Source: Phallusia fumigata (taxonomy: Eukaryota > Chordata > Ascidiacea > Phlebobranchia > Ascidiidae). From it: 64,000 bases of DNA. The notes under the pieces were generated by a model. The model ran no database searches. It worked only from the letters and a program-made list of their open reading frames with translations, and had not been told where the DNA came from. Within the stretch, counting starts at the first letter, position 1. Every line of letters begins with the position of its first letter. A program made the translations under genes and the position numbers. The stretch spans positions 4,758-68,757 of the forward strand of contig QXVZ01007322.1 of assembly GCA_008931825.1 (NCBI GenBank), given 5' to 3'. This document shows, piece after piece, positions 1 to 12,700 of this stretch.

Positions 1-64
1 AAAAAAAAAAAAAAAAACAGAGTAAAAACAACATGTGTCCCCTTTAGGAAGGGGACCCATAATG
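1..64 (-). repeat. Second copy of the stem-loop repeat, truncated by window edge
   Basis: On the minus strand this reads ATTATGGGTCCCCTTCCT, then AAAGGGGACACATGTTG and a poly-T run, matching 37298-37370 in order. Only the end lies in the window; the poly-A at 1-17 is the repeat's own T-rich part and not a transcript tail. Confidence 0.75.
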
Positions 65-184
65 ATGACCATGCCACAGCATGACACAATATATGTATGT
101 ATATATATCTCACTTTAACAAACAATTTATTTTCAAGACTAATTTTTGTCCCTATCAAGGAGTGGGGCCTAAATAAGTACAAAC

Positions 185-3100
185 CTCTTTGGTGCTTCTG
201 TGGTGAGATTGTCTTTCTTCAATTAATTGTTGTTGCAAAGTTTGAATTAACCTCTCATACTGAGAAATCTGTGAAAAATTTGGCAAAAATGCTAAACCTT
301 TTTGTCCATAACAATTAATTGTGGCCAAATCTAAAATTTTTCTTTTGATGGATCATATGAAAAAAACTGTTTGTTGCTAATGAAAGTAAACACAATTTAG
401 ATACTAGAAAAAAATTTCTTTCAAACATTGTTGTATAAAACACACATATTTTTTGCTGAAACTGTACTAATTTATAGAGACAGGAGACCACATACAAAAC
501 TGCTAACTGCTTGTGTTTTAATTGGTCAGTTGTAAAACTTGAAGAATGCTTTTTACAATAAAACAGTTGAGGTTGAAACCCGCACATCATCAAACAGGAA
601 CATTTGTCTAAAATGCTGATGTTTTAGTAATTCACTAGTTTTAACAGTTTAAAATAATTTGATTGGTCATTAAACTTACATCATCCATGCACTTGACATT
701 TCTCTCATGTAAAATACTTGCTTCTCTCCTCAGCTGCCTTAACTCTTCATCCGCATCCCTTGCATCCACCACATCCGACTTCAATCTCTCCTCCAACATT
801 CCCATTGCCTCTTGTAGATCAACTTTCTAAAAAAGAGATTTTTTTGGACATCAGTTCAAATATCCGTATTTTTATAACGTTACTACAAACTGAATGCTAA
901 ATACATATTAATACAACCCATGATTTAGCATCTTGTGATCATTTAAAGGCATTTTTACAAAGATTTAATCCTGACACAGAACACATAAAATGTGCATTCG
1001 TTAAACCTTTGAAATCAATAAAATCAAAATATGTAAAGAATTTTTTTGGCAATATAGATTCTATATACTCTCCAAAACTTTATTGTGCATTTCACAGTCA
1101 CTATGATAAAACAATAAACAAAATTTGGGTTGGCTGGTCATTCGATTAATGGCAAAGGATTTTTTGGTAAAGGATTTTTACATTTACCATTTATAGAAAA
1201 AGAAAAAGTCAAACATGCTAGAATTTTTGCAACACGCCTTGCAAGCTAACATTTTGTGCCCATAAGTAATACTGTAATATTTAGATTATTATCTATGAAG
1301 TAATCAAAACTTTTATAATTTTTCTACCTCAGCCTCTTTGACATCAAGTTCTTCCCGTAATGTCGTCACCACATTTCGCATTTGGTCAATTCTTGAATCA
1401 CGAGCTGAAATCTAGATGAATCATTTTGTGTAAAAAGGTAAGATAGCAAACGGAAGGGTTGACAAATAAACATTTTCACAACACAATCAGAGCTTTCTTC
1501 ATCATTTGCCTTGTTAACACAACTAGAGAAAAGTATGCAAGCACCTATCCCATCAGGTATGAAAAGACTAAATTACAAATGATACCACTGGACCAATTAT
1601 AATTCAAAATCAATTCTTTTTCATTTTTTAATGCAAAACAAAAAATTTACATGAACTAGCAACTGTAAAGTGCAAATATTGACTGTAACATATACATTTG
1701 CTGTTAAAAACTAAAAAAATGCCAACCTCATTTACTGCATCATCCCGTGCTTGGTTGGCCAGCCTCAAATCAGATTGCAACCTCATAATTTTGACATCTT
1801 TGTCAGTAAAGAGTTGGCTGTTTGACGATGTGTTGCCACGGCGATTATTTACAGCTGGGGAGGTTGACTGAAGATCGGAACCCTTCAAAATAAATGTCTA
1901 GTTTAGCAAAATGTTTTATGTAGAAGTTAGACCACCACACAACAGTAATGCATAAGACGACCAAGTAGTTAAGCAACTGCCCTGCATTTACAAAAATATA
2001 AGTTCTAGTCTTAGCTGTTTGTTATGATTTCCGAAGCAAGAAACTTGAGTGTCATTGCACAAGCTCAATGGAGCCAAAAGGGAGCAACCAAATTAAAATT
2101 AGCTTGCAAAGATCTGATAAAATATGTTTGGATTTAATATGAGCGTACCACAACCAGGCATTGTTAAGCAAACCATGGTAAAAAAAACCAAAAATTTAGC
2201 CTTTTGTACTTCATTGAACTATTTTTTTATAGGGGTATGTATTTTAATTTCTACAACTGGGCTGCATAAACCACCATTGCAAAATGTTGTCAACTTTCCC
2301 CGTGCAACTTTAAACTTACTAAGTCTGATGTTCTTAAGTTTTCCATACTAGATTTGACCAACTTCAATTCAGATTGAAGCTCTTCAATCAACTTGTTTTT
2401 CTCCAACAAAGTTTCTTCCAGAATCCCAACTTTCAGTTTTAAATTCTCCTCCAGACGATCGGAAGTCAATCTGGCAAAAAAAACATCACTTTCTGATTTA
2501 AAACCAGCAATTTTGTTGACAAACCTTTAAATATACATTTTAGTGTCCAATTTAGAATTATAAAATGTTAGATCCTACTGTTTTTCAAACAAACAAATAT
2601 TATTTCAGCTCTCACAAAAAGATTCTAAGTAACAACACATAAAAAACCGGATCAAGCATACATATGGGACTAACAACTGAAATTCTAAACCACCAATAGT
2701 TTAAAACTACCATAATACAGAAAGGAATGACACTTAAAACACTATACACCACTACCATCTGATTTGAAATACCCGCCATAGAGAGATATCAACATTACTG
2801 GTTTATTGTTAGCTTTTACACTGAAAAGCCCTCTTACATGGTTCTCGTCTATGTTTGCTAAGCACACATTAAACATCAGTTACTGCTTTTAAATTGCCTC
2901 ATTTATTTACACTGCATATCTTGTCGACAGAGCTGCCGAAGTTTTTGTTTTTTATGGCATTGTTTAGCTAACGAGTGATAACTACAATCATAAAATTTAC
3001 TAAAATAATTCCACTGTAAAATTTTTGTTGTCTTATTTGTTAATTTATTGCAAATTTTTGCGTCACAATGTATATTTCGGCGAAAAAAAACTTAAAAATT

Positions 3101-5842
3101 ACAATTGTCAAAGACTATAACCCCAAAAAAGAAAATTTAAAAATATCTGTTTTGTTAAACTCTTTTTTAAACAAAACAGTTTTACCAGGATGAAGCATCG
3201 GTCACAAAACATTATTTACAACATCTATTGTCCATTACAACTAACAAAAACCTAAACAATTGCTTCCGTTGAGACTAATCTAATTAGTCGGAACCGGCAC
3301 TCAAGGAAAACTACTATAAACTAAGTGAGGCCGCCCCAACGGTGTCCACACACAGTTAGCAACAGTTTACCAAGGCTTCTGACTATGGTTGGTGTTTGTT
3401 ACACAACAAAGGGCAGTGTTAACTAACAATGTGTCCCACTGTGATTGACATAAAAAGGGATAAAACTGCTTTTGTTCCATTCTAGTTTACAGGCATTGTT
3501 AATTGACAATAAAACAGCATGAAACAGTATAATTCCTAAAACTGTTAAGATTAAATATTTCATGAAGAAAAATACATTTAATAGTGCATTGGTTCTAGTA
3601 ACACCATGGTAATGTATGAAATGCATTTTTCAGGTATACAATTATTTGTAAGAATTCAAAAACTAACTTGTCCTAAACTGCTCAAAATTTTTATTTAATT
3701 TGTTTGATTGTATATGTATAGTTTATAACAAATTTTGCTAAAAGGTAAAAAATACAAGTGCAATTTTAAATTTTTTAAATATTATTGGTTATTTTTTGTT
3801 AATTTTAACACATGTTATAAGTATACATGATATAAAGTATGCAATTTTGTCTAATCTTGATAGTATCAGACAAAAAAACACCAAAGGGCACAGCCAGGTT
3901 AACTGTTCAACAATTGCCCATTGTGACATCATTGTTTTGTCAACCACAAATGGCCAATCAGACTGAGGGTCGCTCTTTGTGGCAGGAAATTTGAAAATCC
4001 AATGTGTTGTTGCTTACAACATGTAAAACAAGCGTTAACCATTGTATCAAACCATGTTTACATGTGTACAAACTATCCTCCCTTTTAAAAAAGCACTAAA
4101 AGGTATCTCAGTTTTAATAAGGGGGGAAGAGAAAAGTCTAATGTATATTTCACAAACAGTGTACAAGTTGTGGAAAGTTTTTATAAGTGTACAAATACAA
4201 AGTTTTTTGGCTTACCCAAGTTTTTCCAAATTTCCAAAAAGGTCCTTCACCGATGTTGTCTTTAGATTTAAGGCATCAAACTAAACACAGTTTATTACAT
4301 GATAACAATTTTGTCAATGTACATTTAACACAAAAGAGTATCTATTTTTAATCCGCATGTTACAACAAAATGCACATGACCCAATTTTTGTTTATTACCT
4401 CCCAATCTCCAGTTGTTTTTGCATCAAGAATCAATTTCGCAAGTGAACAAATATCTTGTCTATAATAATCTGCACTTGTCATTCTTTCCGAAGCTCCAAA
4501 CTGGCACTCCTAAAAATTAGTTTTTAAATTGTTTGAAATCCTTAAGCACAAAGACAAACTGGTTTGAGTTGAACTTAACAGGTTTTTAAACAATAAGATC
4601 CCGAAGGGGTAATTTTCACAAATAAAGTTTTTAAACCTAGGCATAAGTAAGTCAATTGTAATCTCAAAACTTTAGATATATTGCAGGAAACCAATTTGAA
4701 ATCGCAAAATGCCAGCACTTAAAAACTTTACATCAATCATATTTTGAAGTTTTGTGTTTTCTTTTTTCAGAAGATCAACTTCCTTTTGAAAGGTGTCAGC
4801 CCTGAGATTAGCATCATCATAATCATTTAAGTAAGTGGACATCCTTGATTCCAATTCTTTCACTCTTAAGACAAATGACATGCTTGTTAAACACAGGTTA
4901 CAATCACAAGCAAAAATGTGTTAAATCAAAAAAATAAAAATAAACGATTGTTGTTAAGTTTGATAAAAAACAAAAAAAACTTTTTGCAAAACCATTTACA
5001 AACTGTATTAGCACAAAATCAACTAATTGACAGTTGCTTGTCAAATTGTCAAACAGCTAAATAACTAAATTATCAAATCAGGCAATATGACACTTGATCA
5101 ACTAACCTAGTATTCGATTCCGCTTCAAGTCCTTCAATTGTTTGCACCAACACTTCATTCTGCTCCGATAAATCGACCACATACGATTTCATAACCCGCA
5201 TTTTCATCTGGCAAAATAAGCTAAGTCAACAATGTATCCATTAGCGGAATCGTAAATTGTAAAGACAAGTGGTTAAGTGTCTGTGGTGAAGCGAGTGACA
5301 AGTGCTTAACAAACTGATGTGTGTTTTAAGTGGTTGTGCTGGGCTACTTTAAGTAAGGACACTTTGAACACTTCCAGCTCTATATGTATAGGAATAGATA
5401 GATGAGTCTGTGAGTGTTTACATTTTGGAGATAAGTGGTCCCTACAAAACATACAGACATTTTTGGTAACTTCACAAAATATCGAAGTAATTTTTTTAAT
5501 TTTTGCTATAGTAGACTTCTAGGAATTTTATCAAAGCAAAGAAATAATTTTGCTAATCAACTAATCTAGTGCATTTTTCTTCATATTTTTGTGGTTGAAA
5601 AAACTAAAATGATTTATCACATTAGTTTTTTAACTATGTCCCCTTTATTGCCACAAAAACATATTCCTGACCTTCATAATGTCTTCTGTGTCACCTTCAG
5701 AGTTTTGTTCAAGTCTTTCCAACTTCTCTTTGTACAAGCCTCGGAATTCTTTGATAAGTTGTTGCATCTCTGTATGCCGTCCATCACCCACTTGCCTTCC
5801 ATGAGATGATGAAAGGGAATTAAAGTTCAGATCAAAATCCAT
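185..5842 (-). CDS. Coiled-coil protein, unrecognised, partial (3' part beyond left edge)
   Basis: Ten exons join in phase on the minus strand: 5842-5672, 5207-5107, 4864-4732, 4509-4399, 4280-4216, 2470-2320, 1882-1727, 1411-1328, 826-680 and 259-185, about 365 residues, then off the window. The ATG at 5842 is the first in frame; the translation begins MDFDLNFNSL. Most of the product is charged heptad-like coiled coil, for example VKELESRMSTYL and ENLKLKVGILEETLLEKNK. It is broken by a non-coil stretch around residues 140-175 (DYYRQDICSLAKLILDAKTT) and a Ser/Asn-rich linker (SPAVNNRRGNTSSNSQ). No catalytic motif is visible. It resembles centrosomal, ciliary or cytoskeletal coiled-coil proteins in general style, but I do not recognise the family. 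The largest intron, 2471-4215, shows no clear repeat or coding content. The exon calls are strong; identity is open. Confidence 0.8.
1954..2016 (+). repeat. tRNA-like relic (decayed SINE-type)
   Basis: Within an intron of the coiled-coil gene a 63-base stretch keeps a pol III A-box-like start (GACCAAGTAGTTAAG) and, about 38 bases on, a B-box-like AGTTCTAGTC. It does not fold into a full cloverleaf by eye, so it reads as a decayed tRNA-derived element and not a working tRNA gene. Confidence 0.35.
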
Positions 5843-7102
5843 AACGAGCAAATATATTTAAGAACAAATTACATAAAATTTACACATTTCTACTGTTTTT
5901 GAAGAGCAAGTATAAGTCAATGACAGTAAGCTTTATTCCAATTGATGCTGGTTTTTATATGTGTACCTTAATGTATATTTATTGCTTCAAACATACTGCA
6001 CGTTCAAACTTACGGTCAAAACAAACAATGTATTTGCCCACTTTCAGGAAACTAATGCACTGTTTACATATTCTGTAATTTGGTTACATTCGATGCTACA
6101 AAATACAGATCCCAAAACATATTATTCTTAATATATACGTTTGTTACACAGAGTTCATAAGTTTATCCTATTTAAAGTGTGGTACAGGCAATTATTAAAT
6201 AGGTTTATAATGCGCAAGTGGCTTGTAGTTTTACTGCTACAGACAAGCAAACACCACACTCATAAAGTCAGTTATTTAACTGCGTGCAAATAAGGACAGA
6301 ACGTTAACGAAAGTAAACAATCAGTCAGTTAAAATTCCCACGCTTCAAGAAGCAGTCATGCGTAACGTTGTGAACTATTCATGCGTGAAAAAGTTTGTTG
6401 CCGTTGGCGAGAAAATTTTTGCCGCAGGGTAAATTTTCGATCAAATACGCAAAATACGGCGAAAATTTTATCAAATTAGGCCAGGCTGTCAACAATCAGT
6501 ATTGCAAAAAATTTGGTCGACAAATTTTTAAATCTAATTTTATCAAGTCAGCCGTTTTATCTCGAATTTTTGTCCGGGCAGACGCATAGAAGCAATCACG
6601 TTTTGCAAAAAACGTATTAAAGCTCGTTAAACCATAGTTAAACGCCGTGTTAAGTGGTGGAGGCAATCAAATTAATACGTCCTGAAGGTGCTACAAATGA
6701 CTAGTGATACACAATAGAAATGACTAGTAATAAAAAATCATAAAGCTACCCTATGAAACGAGTTTATTATTGGTTATTTTTACTTGTGCTCGTATGATTC
6801 GACTCGAATTCCATTATTTGGGCATTTTTGTTAAAAACCTATAAACATACAATGGAATTGGTTGATTAAACTGCTTAAATAGACCTAATCCTAAAGTTTG
6901 ATAGGGGTTTTTGGTTGTCTTTTTCCAGCATTAAATTTCTGTGTAAACTTAGCATGCATTCATGTGCAAAAAGACCGCTATGTCAAGTTTTGGGTGTATT
7001 TGTTGTTTTTCAGAAAAAGTATAGGATCCTTTGCCATTTTTTCTGTACTGTTAGGTTCCAATTTAACGAAACTACTAACCATTATTTTATTCCATTAGCA
7101 CA
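5843..7102. other. Divergent intergenic region, coiled-coil gene / LRRC41-like
   Basis: Holds the start regions of two genes that point away from each other. The part near 6360-6640 is richer in CG dinucleotides than its surroundings and contains repeated GAAAATTTT words. One open frame lies here (6395-6589) but has no splice support or recognisable product. Close to the LRRC41-like start, a branch-point-like ACTACTAACC followed by a T-rich run ends in AG at 7098, 4 bases before the ATG. Confidence 0.5.
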
Positions 7103-8830
7103 ATGCCTGACACGTTACTTCAAATTTGTGCTAAATTTTTAGCCAAAACCTGCTGTGAATATGAAATGTTTGATTTGCTGTCATCATTTCAATGGCCACA
7201 AAAAGCACTTGACTGTTTTTGGAAATCAGTTCCATTAAATTACTTTATGGCACTTGAGAAACAATTGGCACAAAAAGATGTGGATTTTTTCTGGAACCGG
7301 CTTGTTAGTGAATGCAAGGAGCGAAATTGTGCTTTCAAAATGCGACTAAAAATGTTTGCGGATCCATTCACCATCAGTTTTAAACATGCTCCTCTAGATG
7401 TCAGTCACCATCGACAAGTCTTGGTCAACAGCCTGTTTCAAGAAGCACTGGACATTGGTCTTTATTCTAAAATGGGTAAAACTGGTGGAATACCTGCATT
7501 TGCATTGCATGACTCACTCAGAGACAATGCTCCCAACATTGATACAATTGCTTGGCTATGCACATTATCTAAAAGTACAAGTCTCCTCATGTTACACCCC
7601 AGACATGCCACTTTGCTTCATGAATATGCCGTCTTGGTTAATAATATTTGTGTTCATTGTCAACGAATTGATTTACTTCTTAACTCAACTTTAAATACCT
7701 TGTCTTTACTTCAGACATATTGCAAAGTTGTGCAAAAACTACTCAGTGGTTCCAATTGTAAAACTGTTGTAGTTTTCAATCTTCAGTCTCTAAATGATCC
7801 CAATTCAATTTTAAAGATTTGTTCAGGGCAAGTAACTGCAGAGAATGTTGGAAAACTGAACAATGCGGAATGTGATGTTTGGGACTTTGCACTAGGTGAA
7901 CACTATGATGATGGTCATCAACTTGAAATCGATAAAAATGAATCTGAATCCTTGTACGACAATTTAGGCTTTGTTAGCTCAAATAATGACATTGACACAC
8001 AGAATAGCAACCCCAAACAGCTGGTGGTAGAAATATCAAGTTTGAAACTCAGATTATCACTATCCAACTTCACAAATTTAGAAGCTATTAAAATCTCATT
8101 TGTAACGAGGCCTCTGGTTTCCATGACACAAGTAGACGTTTTAAATGAAATTGAAATTCTTGCAGCTAACCCAAGTTCAAATCTGAAACGAATTTTTCTA
8201 CAGACAATTGTAATAGGAGTAGATCAGATGGTTAAATTTGTACAAGCAATGTATGCTTCATATGTATACAGAAACAAACCATTGGATCAAATACGTTTAA
8301 CTGACTGTTTAATATACTGTGAAGACAGTGGAGACAATGCGTTCAAAGAGGTCTCCAATTTAATTAACAGTAGCCAAGAATCTGCTTTGCAACATTTATA
8401 TTTAGATAAACTTGAGTTTTCTGATAGCCATGCCCAAGCTATGTTTTGCCGCCATGTTTTTAATACACTTCCTCCAAAAGAATTGTCTGTGATCAACTTC
8501 TGTGTGAACCAAGAAACATGTTGTTCTGTCAACTTGGAGCTGTTTTTGTTTGCAGCAAGAACTTTACAGACTTCTAAACTAAATCAATCAATAAAAAGCT
8601 GCCACATTTTTATTCCAAGTCCAGTTCATGTTGTTGAAGCTGAATTACTGTCAGCTTTGCAAGTTTTTAAATTAGAAACCTTTACTTTATATCATGAAAG
8701 TTGTGATACAATTTCAAAAAAGTTATGTGACTGTTTAAAAAAGCTGGTTCACAATTTCTACATCCAAGATATTAATTTTTGTAAACCAGACAGTAGCCAC
8801 ACAATTGAAGACTATGTAGCACAAATGTGA
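7103..8830 (+). CDS. LRRC41: LRRC41 (MUF1)-like substrate receptor with elongin BC-box, single coding exon
   Basis: A 575-residue uninterrupted frame. Residues 4-13, TLLQICAKFL, fit the elongin B/C box pattern [S/T/P]LxxxCxxx-hydrophobic, at the same place as ALFELC in human LRRC41 as I recall it. The following PLNYFMALEKQL and FFWNRLVSEC parallel the human LLNIYYLERIEE and IWRRLWDEL, the middle VWDFALGE parallels LYDFVFIV, and the end IEDYVAQM parallels FADYVSTM. The second half contains irregular leucine-rich repeats (about residues 300-550). In the family this is a substrate-binding subunit of a Cullin-RING ubiquitin ligase acting through elongins B/C. The start is the first ATG after a strong splice acceptor at 7098. 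Human LRRC41 is about 810 residues and has a long low-complexity insert that is short here. Identity rests on remembered homology. Confidence 0.75.
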   Translation: MPDTLLQICAKFLAKTCCEYEMFDLLSSFQWPQKALDCFWKSVPLNYFMALEKQLAQKDVDFFWNRLVSECKERNCAFKMRLKMFADPFTISFKHAPLDVSHHRQVLVNSLFQEALDIGLYSKMGKTGGIPAFALHDSLRDNAPNIDTIAWLCTLSKSTSLLMLHPRHATLLHEYAVLVNNICVHCQRIDLLLNSTLNTLSLLQTYCKVVQKLLSGSNCKTVVVFNLQSLNDPNSILKICSGQVTAENVGKLNNAECDVWDFALGEHYDDGHQLEIDKNESESLYDNLGFVSSNNDIDTQNSNPKQLVVEISSLKLRLSLSNFTNLEAIKISFVTRPLVSMTQVDVLNEIEILAANPSSNLKRIFLQTIVIGVDQMVKFVQAMYASYVYRNKPLDQIRLTDCLIYCEDSGDNAFKEVSNLINSSQESALQHLYLDKLEFSDSHAQAMFCRHVFNTLPPKELSVINFCVNQETCCSVNLELFLFAARTLQTSKLNQSIKSCHIFIPSPVHVVEAELLSALQVFKLETFTLYHESCDTISKKLCDCLKKLVHNFYIQDINFCKPDSSHTIEDYVAQM

Positions 8831-8857
8831 ACAGCAACATTGTTTTAGTTGTCTGTC

Positions 8858-8863
8858 AATAAA
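8858..8863 (+). terminator. Poly(A) signal of the LRRC41-like gene
   Basis: AATAAA 28 bases after the stop codon, implying a 3' UTR of only about 50 bases. Confidence 0.7.
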
Positions 8864-9698
8864 TACTTTTTGCCTACAGTTGTTATTTCCAGAACACTAC
8901 AAAATCATTTAAGTCCTCTAAAATAAGAGTACTGACCCAAAATGGAAGACGAATACAACAATTTTAAATGTTTCGGCAATACCTTGTGCCATTATTAGTG
9001 ATTAAGCAAAAAGTGATCAAATCAACTTAAATTTATTGAAAATATAATCAGATTTATTTTTTCGGACCTAGGAGTTTTTTCAGTAAATTGAATTTGCTGT
9101 TATGGTTATCATTTTTACAGCTATATTTTGTTCTACCTCTGTCTGCTTCATTTTAGTTTTTCAATGTAAGCACCTTTTCCTTACTGTTTTAGCACTATAA
9201 TCTTGCTATATTTTTAGAAATTCAAACACTTCTGCTTATGATCTGCACCATTTTACGTTGTTGTTTATGCAAATGGAGAAAATTTGGACTAATTTATTTG
9301 TCCACAGTGACCAACGAATTGTGTTTGTATCCACAATAAAAAACATTTGCAATGCAAATCCAAGCACATTTTTTGCGTTCCTTTTTTAAGTCTGAGGAAA
9401 AATTCTGTTACAAATTGTTAAGATCAACAATCACTAGTGTTGATTCAACACTATATCAGTTGTTTTATATTGTACAAAGGTTGATATGGTTTGGGATTGT
9501 GTCATCTGCCCCAAAATAGGTAGTAACAATGGTTTTCATCACATTCAATTTAAGGATATTCCAACTTTTGCTTACACAAGTTGGCGAAACAGCTAGTTTC
9601 AGTGTGCTTAAAACACTACTTAATAGGAAGGTTCAGGTATTTGATACATTACACACAAAAGGTAGATTACTAACAACATACCCTATAAATTTAATAGC
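8864..9698. other. Convergent intergenic region, LRRC41-like / WDR97
   Basis: AT-rich spacer between the 3' ends of two convergent genes. The open frame at 9529-9735 overlaps the WDR97 3' end and has no family resemblance. I see no repeat or RNA gene here. Confidence 0.5.
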
Positions 9699-9704
9699 TT
9701 TATT
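9699..9704 (-). terminator. Poly(A) signal of the WDR97 gene
   Basis: TTTATT on the plus strand (AATAAA on the minus) about 42 bases past the TAG stop at 9746-9748. Confidence 0.65.
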
Positions 9705-9745
9705 TAACTATTTGATACACAAATTAGGTAGGTGAAAAATATTAG

Positions 9746-12700
9746 CTAGTAAGCCATGTGCACATACGATTTCTCTGGGACAAAGTATTTCTGATGGGTG
9801 TTCGACTGCAAAGTTATAAGCACTGACTGGTATCCTCCCATGTGCTCATCAAACCTTTAAAAAAAAGAGAGATAAAATAAACAAGGATCAATGATATAAT
9901 TAAACACTTGTAAATTTGTGTACTAATTGTAAACCTGTTCCAAGCTCAAGAAAATACTTAGAACTTATTATTGAAGCTACCAAGGATAAAAACTACTCAA
10001 ATATAAGTGTATGAAAAGCGGGTCAACCATAAGCATTTTCAAATATTCATGTTTTATCATGGTTAGTAATTCAAACATAACTAATACAGGTGTTACCAAA
10101 CCACCTTAGAATGCAACACTTACATGTCAACTTCACTTGGAAAAGGATTTAAAGGAACCCTTGAAACAGGAAGGTTCAGTTTGTTGGTGAAGTTAGCCAT
10201 GAGATCAGGATACGGTCTAACAAGAGGGTTTACGCGATATTCAAACGCCAGCTCCTGCCTCTGTCTCACCCTTTGTGCTGTATGCATCTCCCCAAGTCGA
10301 ACAATTGCCTACAGTATAATTTGTTTGTAAGGTCAAAGTTGGTCTAAGTTGTGTATCAACAGCAGCATTTCGCCACAAACACTCTATAACAGATCAAAGT
10401 CATCCTGCAAGAGAAACATGACCTTGAAGTTAACTGAATGACAAACTCTTATTGGCCTTTTTCATACCCAATAGCTCAAATATTATTTTGCACTTAAACA
10501 CTGCAAATGAGAGCTGATCTCTTGTTGAACATCATTTTCTGCTGTGACATAACAAACAAATTTAGGTTACCGCAATGCAATCAAAACCTAATTGGTTGGG
10601 GAATAAAAAACTCTTTGGACCTAAAGAAGGTGTAAAATAGGTGAACCCAACCCAAATCCACAAAATGCATTCTAACCATGCCATGTACTAACCATAATCA
10701 AGGCCTTTCAATTTAATAGACATGGCATGTTTAGTCAAGGGTCAACAGATGGGTAAACTGTGGTAAACAAATGTCAGATTTGTCTGATGTCCAACTATCA
10801 CATGTGAAAAAAAATTAGGGCGACTATTGGGTAAACAAACCAGCATTTCAGAAAAAAAGAGTGAACAATCTAAGGAACCCAAATCGAACTTACAGTTAAA
10901 AAAGTGAACTTGCACATAGGCATTTCAAGCAGAATAAGAAATTTTAGTGCTATTACTTTAACCAAAAATTTATCCAATTGGATCAACAGGGGACTTATTA
11001 AGTGTGTAAAGTAATTAGGCGTTTTTTACCAAGAACTAAAAAAGAAGACTAAGATTGTACCAATACCTGTGGTCCATTTAGTTTAGGAAGTACAAGGACA
11101 GTGTTCTTGGTTGGTTCTGGTTTCACATTTGCCAAACGAACTCTTTCTAATTCCTCTTCCAACATTATTTCACAAAAATAATTGACGACCTGAAAATATA
11201 AAACTTTAGAATGTTATCTTATTGATTAGGAAATTCGGAAAAATGTGTTTTCATGTTCTTCTTAAAAGCTTACAACAGGGCATTTGATCTTGATCAGTAG
11301 CCATTTATGTGCCTCAGTGAAAAATATTTTTGGTCGATTTGGCCCATGTAGTTAAGCAAAATATAAATTGTTGTTTTTGCAAAACATTCTTTTTAACCTT
11401 CTTACCATTCTTGTTCTCAGCTAGCATTTACCAATTTTGCTCTTTAAACAACCCTGATTTGTTAACATGTCTTGTTTCACACAACAGAAAAAAAGTTTTT
11501 AGTACAGCTACAGCTAAGAATGTGTTTTTTTAATAATGACTTTACTTCAATAGGAGTGATATTTTTTAATGAAGCTTCTGTAGGTTGTACAGCAAACTGG
11601 ACCCGTTTGCCTTCAGATGTCTTGCTTTGTCCCGATCTTCTGATCTTTCCCTTAATATCTCCTTTTCTTAACTGTTCCATTGTTTGTTCCAAATGGTTCT
11701 GAATGAAAACAAATTGTTGGTGAAAATCTAAACAGTAGTTATTGTTTGCCAATACAAACATGTATGTTTTTTACTTTTGAATCATCTTTGATAAATTGCA
11801 CATAGAGTTGCACAAACTGTGGCAAAAGAACAGTAAAAACATGATTTAGAAAAAGTGTGTCTTGAAACATGCAAATAAAGTGCTTAAAAAGCAACCATTG
11901 AGTGATTATTATTTTTTTAACATTATCTGTTAACATACAAACTGAATTTGGGCAAAACCAGTGACACAATACAATTCTACTATTCTGTAAATATCAGGTA
12001 ACAAAAGAGTTGTACTAAAATTTTTGTTGTTGTTTTCTTTACAAATAACAGCAAAATTGCATACTTGGTATATAGCCCAGCTAAATTACTTTCCACTTTT
12101 AACTGTACAGTACAAGGATTATATTTACACACACCCTGAATCTCATTTGCCAATCAATGAACCAGCGTTGCACCAAAGTTCGTATTTGTGCCTTAATTGG
12201 CTTCGCCTCATCTAGGTTCCAAATGTCCCAAGACTCAAGCTCTTTTCCCAGGTAAATATGAGGGTCCTGAAAATTAACATTTAGTTCCTAGTCCACACAA
12301 TGTTTTACACAAAATGTGTAACATGTCTTTTTAAATAACAAACACTGTAAATTAAGTCAGACACAAACTTAAGGTATCGCTCAGTGCAACGTAAGGGGTT
12401 TAGCCAAAATAAAGTATTCAACTACCTAAAATAAAAAAGGACCAATAGAAGTACAATACAGCACAAAGCCTAAAACCAAATTTATGATGAACATAACCAA
12501 GCAATTTGTTGCCTAAATGATAAAAATAAAACAAACAAAACTACAATACAGATTAAAACCCGATTTTGCCTTGGCAACAGTTCACCTGTAGTCCTTGATC
12601 AATTAGAATGTTTCTAAGATAATTCTTGTAAGTCTGATCTCCTTCTAGATACTGAGTCAAAAGTTCAATCATAAAATCTTCAGAGGAACCATTCACATTT

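Noticed and set aside
1-17. Poly-A tract as a transcript or retrotransposed tail
   Set aside because: It matches the T-rich interior of the repeat copy at 37335-37378 in inverted orientation.
6395-6589. 64-residue frame between the coiled-coil and LRRC41-like genes
   Set aside because: Low-complexity Lys/Phe/Ile composition built on repeated GAAAATTTT words, no splice partners and no family resemblance.
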